From: an uncultured Gemmiger sp. | GTDB taxonomy: Bacteria > Bacillota > Clostridia > Oscillospirales > Ruminococcaceae | Length of the DNA stretch: 64,000 nucleotides | Reading direction: 5' to 3' | Assembly: GCA_944388145.1 (NCBI GenBank) | Contig: CALXHQ010000003.1 | Coordinates: 52,296 to 116,295, forward strand | In this document: in pieces, positions 58,193 to 64,000 of the stretch | Numbering within the stretch: position 1 is the first letter of the stretch | How the letters are laid out: each line of letters starts with the position of its first letter | Notes under the pieces: generated by a model | Seen by the model: the letters and a program-made list of their open reading frames with translations, nothing else | The model's database searches: none | Told to the model about the DNA's origin: nothing | Position numbers and translations under genes: made by a program

Positions 58193-58744
58193 ATGCTGAC
58201 AAAACGGGAAGCCCGCGCCGCTGCCAGAGCGCGCCTGAAGGCACTGGACACGGACAGCCTGCGGCGGGCCGGACAGCGGATTGCCGGGCAGCTGTTTGCC
58301 CGGCCGGAATGGCAGCAGGCGGGCACAGTGTTCTGCTTTGTGCCCATGGCGACGGAGCCGGATGTGACGCCGGTGCTGCGCCGGGCGCTGCACGAGAGCA
58401 AACGGCTGTGTGTGCCCCGTATGCTGGAGGCAGGCCAAATGGAGCTGGTGGAGATCGCCGGTCTGGACGCCCTGCGGCCCAACCGGTTCGGCATCCGGGA
58501 GCCGGTGGATGGCAAAGTGGTGCCCCCTGCCCTGCTGGGACCCGCCGCGCTGGCGGTGGTGCCCTGCCTGGCAGCATCCCGGGATGGGGTGCGGTTGGGG
58601 CGCGGCGGCGGGTACTACGACCGTTTTCTGGCCGGGTTTGCCGGCCGGGCACTGCTGGCCTGCCCGGAAGCGCTGCTGTTTGACGCCCTGCCGGCCGACG
58701 ACTGGGACATCCGGTTTTGCCCTGAGGACATTCTGCTTGGCTGA
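58193..58744 (+). CDS. 5-formyltetrahydrofolate cyclo-ligase
   Basis: This 183-residue enzyme converts 5-formyl-THF and ATP to 5,10-methenyl-THF. The Lys/Arg-rich N-terminus MLTKREARAAARARLKALD, the FVPMATEPDVTPVLRRAL segment, and the C-terminal signature LGRGGGYYDRFLA are diagnostic. No THF riboswitch is seen upstream, in contrast to folT at 35844. GGGGAGGG precedes the ATG. A lipoprotein gene follows 44 bp later without a separate promoter. The product is cytoplasmic. Size matches the family. Confidence 0.92.
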   Translation: MLTKREARAAARARLKALDTDSLRRAGQRIAGQLFARPEWQQAGTVFCFVPMATEPDVTPVLRRALHESKRLCVPRMLEAGQMELVEIAGLDALRPNRFGIREPVDGKVVPPALLGPAALAVVPCLAASRDGVRLGRGGGYYDRFLAGFAGRALLACPEALLFDALPADDWDIRFCPEDILLG

Positions 58745-58788
58745 GCACCCTCTCGACATATGTTTGAAACAAAGGAAGGAGAACCCCC

Positions 58789-59487
58789 ATGAAAAAAGTG
58801 ATTGCCCTGCTCTGCGCGGCTGCCCTGGCTGCAAGCCTGGCCGCCTGCGGCGGTGAGACATCCTCCCCTGCTGCAACCGCCGCGCCGGAACCGACGCCCA
58901 CCGCCACCCCCGATGTGGACGCCGACCAGCCGGCCACCCCGCCGGAGGGGGAAACCGGGGAAAATGCCGATGATATCAACTCCCCGGAAATGCCTGCGGT
59001 GGACCCCGAGCTGAACGCTTTGGTGGACAGCATCTACGCCGAGTACGAGGTGCCTATCATGACCGCCACCAGTGCCATTGACCTGAGCGATCCCGCCTGG
59101 GTCAAGCAGTACACCGGCCTGGATGACGGCAGCCAGCTGGAGGCTGCCGTTGCCAGCGAGGCGATGATCAGCAGTCAGGCATACAGCCTGGTGCTGGTCC
59201 GCGTTGCCGAGGGCGCCGACGCCGCTGAGATTGCCGACCAGATGGCCGCCGGCATCAACCCCGCCAAGTGGATCTGTGTGCAGGCCGACGATGTGATGGT
59301 GGGCGCCGCCGGCAATGTCGCCATGCTGGTGATGGTGGACAGCCAGCTGGACATTCCCGCCCAGAGTGTGGCCGACGCCTTTGTGGCCGCCGCGGGCGAG
59401 GGCGCCAGCTGCTGGAAGCCGGAAAATGTGAGCACCATTACCGTTGACGACGGCGGTACCGTCGATGGTCTGACCCCCGTGGGCTGA
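58789..59487 (+). CDS. Lipoprotein, DUF4358-like
   Basis: This 232-residue protein has a lipoprotein signal (MKKVIALLCAAALAASLAAC, lipobox LAAC), a Pro/Thr/Glu-rich linker (~25-65) and a folded C-terminal domain of ~150 residues. IDLSDPAWVKQYTGLDDGSQ and ASEAMISSQAYSLVLVRVAEG resemble the DUF4358 family of secreted clostridial proteins, whose function is unknown; the assignment is tentative. AAGGAAGGAG lies before the ATG. It is likely co-transcribed with the cyclo-ligase gene and ends before a strong terminator. Confidence 0.72.
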   Translation: MKKVIALLCAAALAASLAACGGETSSPAATAAPEPTPTATPDVDADQPATPPEGETGENADDINSPEMPAVDPELNALVDSIYAEYEVPIMTATSAIDLSDPAWVKQYTGLDDGSQLEAAVASEAMISSQAYSLVLVRVAEGADAAEIADQMAAGINPAKWICVQADDVMVGAAGNVAMLVMVDSQLDIPAQSVADAFVAAAGEGASCWKPENVSTITVDDGGTVDGLTPVG

Positions 59488-59526
59488 TGCCGCATAACGG
59501 GGTCTGATAACAGCGCATCAACGCCG

Positions 59527-59566
59527 CAGGGCGGCAGCCGGGAATCCGGCTGCCGCCCTGCTTTTG
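59527..59566 (+). terminator. Terminator after the cyclo-ligase/lipoprotein operon
   Basis: CAGGGCGGCAGCCGG pairs with CCGGCTGCCGCCCTG (15 bp) around a short loop, followed by CTTTTGC. Confidence 0.9.
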
Positions 59567-59613
59567 CATTTGTGCGGGCACTTGCTCCCCTGTGCCGGCA
59601 TCCTGTTCCGCAC

Positions 59614-59656
59614 AAAAAGCCCCCGAAGGGAACCGAAGATTCCTTCCGGGGGCTTT
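59614..59656 (-). terminator. Terminator of the butyrate operon
   Basis: On the minus strand, AAAGCCCCCGGAAGG pairs with CCTTCGGGGGCTTT, followed by TT, 33 bp after the etfA stop. Confidence 0.88.
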
Positions 59657-59688
59657 GCAGTGGTAAAGCTTGGCTTTTGGCGCCGGGA

Positions 59689-60795
59689 TTACTCGGCAGC
59701 CTTGATGGCGCGGATCTGCTTGATCAGCTCGGGCACAACCTTGAACAGGTCGCCGACAATGCCGTAGGTGGCGGCCTCAAAGATGGGGGCGCCCTCGTTC
59801 TTGTTCACAGCGATGATGGTGTCGGAGTCCTGCATGCCGGCCAGGTGCTGGATGGCACCGGAGATGCCCAGGGCCACGTAGATGCGGGGATGAACGGTCT
59901 TGCCGGTCTGGCCAACCTGATGGTCGGCGGACAGCCAGCCCGCGTCAGTGACAGCGCGGGAAGCGCCCACAACGCCGCCCAGGACACCGGCCAGCTCCTC
60001 GGCCAGGGCGATGCCTTTCTCGGGGTCGGCGCTGATGCCACGGCCCACCGAGACAACCACATCGGCGCCGATCAGGTCAACCAGCTTCTTGGCGCTCTTC
60101 TTGATGTCCAGGATCTCCACGTGGATGTCGTCGGCGGTCAGGGCCGGGGTGATCTTCTCCACCACGACCTTGGCGGCGCCGGCCTCATCGTAGGGCTGGG
60201 TCTGCATGACGCCGGGACGGACAGTGGACATCTGCGGGCGGAAGCGGGGGCAGATGATGGTGGCCATCAGGTGGCCGCCAAACGCCGGGCGGGTCATCTT
60301 CAGGTTAGTGTTCTGCTCAAACTTGGTGTTGTCCACATCAATGTTGGAGGTGGTGCGCAGGAAGTCCTTGTACTTTTCCACATCCACGTCCAGGTGGGTG
60401 CAGTCGGCGGTCAGGCCGGTGTGCAGGCGGGCAGCACAGCGGGGGCCCAGGTCACGGCCCAGGTTGGTGGCGCCGATCAGCACGATCTCGGGCTTTTTCT
60501 CCATCACCAGGTCGCACAGGGCCTTGGCGTAGCCGTCGGTGGTGTAGTCCTTCAGCAGGGGGCTGTCGATGTAGTAGACGCGGTCAGCGCCGTAGCCGCC
60601 CAGGGCCTTGACGTAATCCTGGTTCAGGTCGCTGCCCATGATGACGCCGCAGAGCTCGACGCCCAGGTCGTTGGCCAGCTTGCGGCCCTCGCTCAGCAGC
60701 TGATAGCTGATGGTCTGGATCTGGCCTTCGCGCTGCTCGCAGAAGACCCAAACGCCCTTGAAGGCGGCGGTGTCCATGCTATTGTATTCAGCCAT
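59689..60795 (-). CDS. etfA: Electron transfer flavoprotein, alpha subunit
   Basis: This 368-residue subunit binds FAD in its C-terminal domain: VVSVGRGISADPEKG, GASRAVTDAGWLSADHQVGQTGK, and GISGAIQHLAGMQDSD are the family signatures. With EtfB it takes electrons from NADH and passes them to butyryl-CoA dehydrogenase; in clostridial Bcd complexes this is coupled to ferredoxin reduction (bifurcation), which is the likely role here. It is the last gene of the operon, 18 bp after etfB. The N-terminal ~15 residues (MAEYNSMDTAAFKGV) are typical for Bcd-linked EtfA. Confidence 0.96.
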   Translation of the reverse strand: MAEYNSMDTAAFKGVWVFCEQREGQIQTISYQLLSEGRKLANDLGVELCGVIMGSDLNQDYVKALGGYGADRVYYIDSPLLKDYTTDGYAKALCDLVMEKKPEIVLIGATNLGRDLGPRCAARLHTGLTADCTHLDVDVEKYKDFLRTTSNIDVDNTKFEQNTNLKMTRPAFGGHLMATIICPRFRPQMSTVRPGVMQTQPYDEAGAAKVVVEKITPALTADDIHVEILDIKKSAKKLVDLIGADVVVSVGRGISADPEKGIALAEELAGVLGGVVGASRAVTDAGWLSADHQVGQTGKTVHPRIYVALGISGAIQHLAGMQDSDTIIAVNKNEGAPIFEAATYGIVGDLFKVVPELIKQIRAIKAAE

Positions 60796-60813
60796 TTGTA
60801 CTTCTCTCCTCTC

Positions 60814-61599
60814 TCAAATCAGGTGCTTGTCGTTCAGGATACCGACGAGCTGGTCGACGCTCTCGACCATCATGCCGGCGCCCTTGACCGGGGGAGCGAA
60901 AGACTTGTAAACGTTGGTCGGGGAGCCCTTCAGGCCGATGGTGTCGGTCTCGATGAGGGGATCGTCCTTCAGCGCATTGTAATCAAAGACTTCCAGCGGC
61001 TTGTCGTAGCACTCAAAGATGCCGGACACGCTCATGTAGCGGGGCTGGTTCAGCTCCTTGATGCAGGTCAGCAGGCAGGGAGTGTGGACCTTCAGCTCCA
61101 TGTAGCCGTCCTCCAGCTGGCGCTTGACCACCAGCTCGTCGCCGTCCTTCTTGATGTCGGTGACGTAGGTGACCTGGGGCAGGTGCAGCTTCTCGGCGAT
61201 CTGGGGGCCGACCTGGGCGGTATCGCCGTCGATGGCCTGGCGGCCGCAGAAGACGATATCCTCAGGGCCGACGCCGATCTTGTTGACAGCGGCAGCCAGA
61301 ATCTGGCTGGTGGCAAAGGTATCGGAGCCGCCGAACTCACGGCCGGAAACCAGCACAGCGCGGTCGGCGCCGCGGGCAATCAGCTCGCGCAGCATGCCCT
61401 CGGCCGGCGGCGGGCCCATGGTGACGACAACAACCTCGCAGCCGGTCTCATCCTTCAGCTGCAGGGCGGCCTCAACGGCGTTCAGGTCGTCGGGGTTGGT
61501 GATGGTGGCCATGGCGGCGCGGTCCATCGTGCCGTCCGGCTTGACGGCCACTTTGCCCTGGGTATCAGGGACCTGTTTGACACAAACGATAGCTTTCAT
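60814..61599 (-). CDS. etfB: Electron transfer flavoprotein, beta subunit
   Basis: This 261-residue subunit has the adenine nucleotide-binding fold. MKAIVCVKQVPDTQGKVAVK, DLNAVEAALQLKDETG, VVVTMGPPPAEGMLREL and DKHLI at the C-terminus are family features. IDGDTAQVGPQIAEKLHLPQVTY is the EtfB signature region. It is encoded between bcd (15 bp) and etfA (18 bp), the standard order of clostridial crotonyl-CoA reduction operons. In the complex it carries the second, bifurcating flavin. Confidence 0.96.
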   Translation of the reverse strand: MKAIVCVKQVPDTQGKVAVKPDGTMDRAAMATITNPDDLNAVEAALQLKDETGCEVVVVTMGPPPAEGMLRELIARGADRAVLVSGREFGGSDTFATSQILAAAVNKIGVGPEDIVFCGRQAIDGDTAQVGPQIAEKLHLPQVTYVTDIKKDGDELVVKRQLEDGYMELKVHTPCLLTCIKELNQPRYMSVSGIFECYDKPLEVFDYNALKDDPLIETDTIGLKGSPTNVYKSFAPPVKGAGMMVESVDQLVGILNDKHLI

Positions 61600-61615
61600 T
61601 GTACGTTTTGCCTCC

Positions 61616-62785
<1,170 letters not shown>

Positions 62786-62860
62786 AATGCAACCTCCTAT
62801 GCAAACAAATTCCTCCTGCCGCCGGCAGGACCCTGCGGCAGGAGAAACTTTTATCATTTG

Positions 62861-63733
62861 TTACAGCTGGTCCACCGGGGTCTTGGTGCGGTCAGCGTTG
62901 TAGACGTAGAAGCCACGGCCGCTCTTGCAGCCCAGATGGCCGGCGCGGACCATCTTGCGCAGCAGCGGGCAGGCACGGTACTTCGAGTCGCCGGTTTCCT
63001 TGTACAGCACGTCCATGATGGCCAGGCAGATGTCCAGGCCGACATAGTCGCCCAGCTCCAGGGGGCCCATGGGATGGTTGGCGCCCAGCTTCATGGCGGT
63101 GTCGATACCCTCGATGTCAGAGACACCCTCCATCTTGATGAAGGCGGCCTCGTTGATCATGGGGATCAGGATGCGGTTGACCACGAAACCGGCGGCCTCG
63201 TTGACCTGGACCGGGGTCTTGCCGATGTCGGCGGAGATCTTCTTGATGGTCTCAACGGTCTCGGCGGGGGTGTTGGCGCCGGCGATGACCTCGATCAGCT
63301 TCATGCGGTCGGCGGGGTTGAAGAAGTGCATGCCGATGGTGGGACGGGACAGGCCCTTGCCGATCTCGGTGATGGACAGGCTGGAGGTGTTGGAGGCAAA
63401 GATGCACTCCGGCTTGCAGATCTTGTCCAGCTCGGCGAAGGTGGTCTGCTTGACCTTCATATCCTCGAAGGCGGCCTCGACGATCAGGTCGCAGTCAGCG
63501 CACAGGTCCTCTTTCAGGCCGGGGGTGATGGCGGCCAGGATGGCGTCCACCTTCTCCTGGGTCAGCTTGCCCTTGGCGACCAGGCGGTCGTAGCCCTTGG
63601 CGATCTTCGCCTTGCCGTTCTCGGCCCATTCCTGCTTGATGTCGCACAGGGCAACGGTGAAGCCCTCACACTGTGCAAATGCCTTTGCGATGCCCTGGCC
63701 CATGGTGCCAGCGCCAATAACGCCAACTTTCAT
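62861..63733 (-). CDS. hbd: 3-hydroxybutyryl-CoA dehydrogenase
   Basis: This 290-residue NAD(P)-dependent enzyme reduces acetoacetyl-CoA to 3-hydroxybutyryl-CoA. The nucleotide site is MKVGVIGAGTMGQGIAKAFA. The Ser/His catalytic region reads SNTSSLSITEIGKGL and GMHFFNPADRMKLIEV, and the C-terminal domain has GFVVNRILIPMINEA. AGGAGGT precedes the ATG. It follows crt by 51 bp and precedes bcd by 75 bp. Thiolase is not in the window. Confidence 0.97.
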   Translation of the reverse strand: MKVGVIGAGTMGQGIAKAFAQCEGFTVALCDIKQEWAENGKAKIAKGYDRLVAKGKLTQEKVDAILAAITPGLKEDLCADCDLIVEAAFEDMKVKQTTFAELDKICKPECIFASNTSSLSITEIGKGLSRPTIGMHFFNPADRMKLIEVIAGANTPAETVETIKKISADIGKTPVQVNEAAGFVVNRILIPMINEAAFIKMEGVSDIEGIDTAMKLGANHPMGPLELGDYVGLDICLAIMDVLYKETGDSKYRACPLLRKMVRAGHLGCKSGRGFYVYNADRTKTPVDQL

Positions 63734-63784
63734 AGTTGTAACCTCCTGAAAATTGTGATCGTATCAAATAAAAAGTGATGGAAA

Positions 63785-64000
63785 TCAGTTGTTGGTAAAG
63801 ACGGCCTTCGGCTTCGGTTTTTCCTTGGACAGGAAGCAGGCCATACCTTCCTTCTGGTCATGGGTCTCGAAGCAGTCGCCAAACAGCTTCTCCTCCACCT
63901 CGACGGCCTTCTCGATGGGCAGGCTGATGCCCTCGTTCATGGCCTTCTTGCAGTTGCGCACGGCGATGGGGGCGTTCTTGGCGATCTTGTTGGCCAGCTT
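63785..64000 (-). CDS. crt: Crotonase (3-hydroxybutyryl-CoA dehydratase), C-terminal part
   Basis: The last 71 residues of an enoyl-CoA hydratase are encoded on the minus strand and continue past the right window edge. Read in order, KLANKIAKNAPIAVRNCKKA, MNEGISLPIEKAVEVEEKLF and TKDQKEGM-like THDQKEGMACFLSKEKPK are hallmarks of the C-terminal helices of crotonase. The enzyme dehydrates 3-hydroxybutyryl-CoA to crotonyl-CoA. Its position upstream of hbd makes it the first visible gene of the butyrate operon. The 5' end, promoter and any upstream thiolase lie outside. Confidence 0.93.
   Translation of the reverse strand, partial: KLANKIAKNAPIAVRNCKKAMNEGISLPIEKAVEVEEKLFGDCFETHDQKEGMACFLSKEKPKPKAVFTNN

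Overview
The window is GC-rich, densely packed DNA from a gut-type anaerobic Firmicute. Protein content suggests a butyrate-forming member of the Oscillospiraceae (Gemmiger / Subdoligranulum / Faecalibacterium-like); this is inferred from gene content only. Butyrate genes stand at both edges: the C-terminal part of butyrate kinase at the left, and a minus-strand crt-hbd-bcd-etfB-etfA operon at the right. A two-gene [FeFe] hydrogenase operon (12976-16562) and Na+-decarboxylase beta/gamma subunits (37879-39584) add to the fermentative energy metabolism.

Layout: 1-5172 holds buk, a PadR regulator with a truncated partner, an AT-rich secreted-protein gene broken by two in-frame stops, a lipoprotein, an M23 peptidase and a YitT protein. 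5379-9965 is a tightly overlapping three-gene unit: a radical SAM protein, an exported protein with an alternating Cys tail, and a CbxX-type AAA+ ATPase. I consider it the best candidate for an undescribed system. 10058-12556 is a LytR-CpsA-Psr protein with an apparent inactive erythromycin-esterase-like C-terminal domain. 17637-20468 is a glycolipid set (GT4, VTT membrane protein, GT4). 20619-35844 mixes housekeeping and envelope genes: DUF4830 protein, Wzy-like polymerase, PAP2, UPF0340, YggS, pentapeptide protein, SMC-like AAA, GDPD, a two-component system, a C39 protease, cyclophilin, a PLC-like protein, an MFS transporter, and folT-HD under a probable THF riboswitch.

40729-49183 is a legionaminic/sialic-acid-type nonulosonate cluster: aminotransferase, CBS-nucleotidyltransferase, NeuB-type synthase, NeuC-type epimerase, two Gfo/Idh proteins and a CMP-transferase. 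It continues into a half-size YfhO-like protein and a split ThrE exporter. 51862-57861 is a convergent minus-strand polysaccharide operon (rfbC, Wzm/TagG permease, Wzt/TagH ATPase, two tandem double-GT2 proteins). The right end has 5-formyl-THF cyclo-ligase, a lipoprotein and the butyrate operon.

Intergenic DNA is short and mostly carries sigmaA-type promoters with 17-bp spacers and strong GC-rich terminators, often shared between convergent genes. No rRNA, bona fide tRNA, CRISPR array or transposase was seen. Genes are read on both strands in blocks, so most long antisense reading frames are artefacts of GC-rich codon usage.
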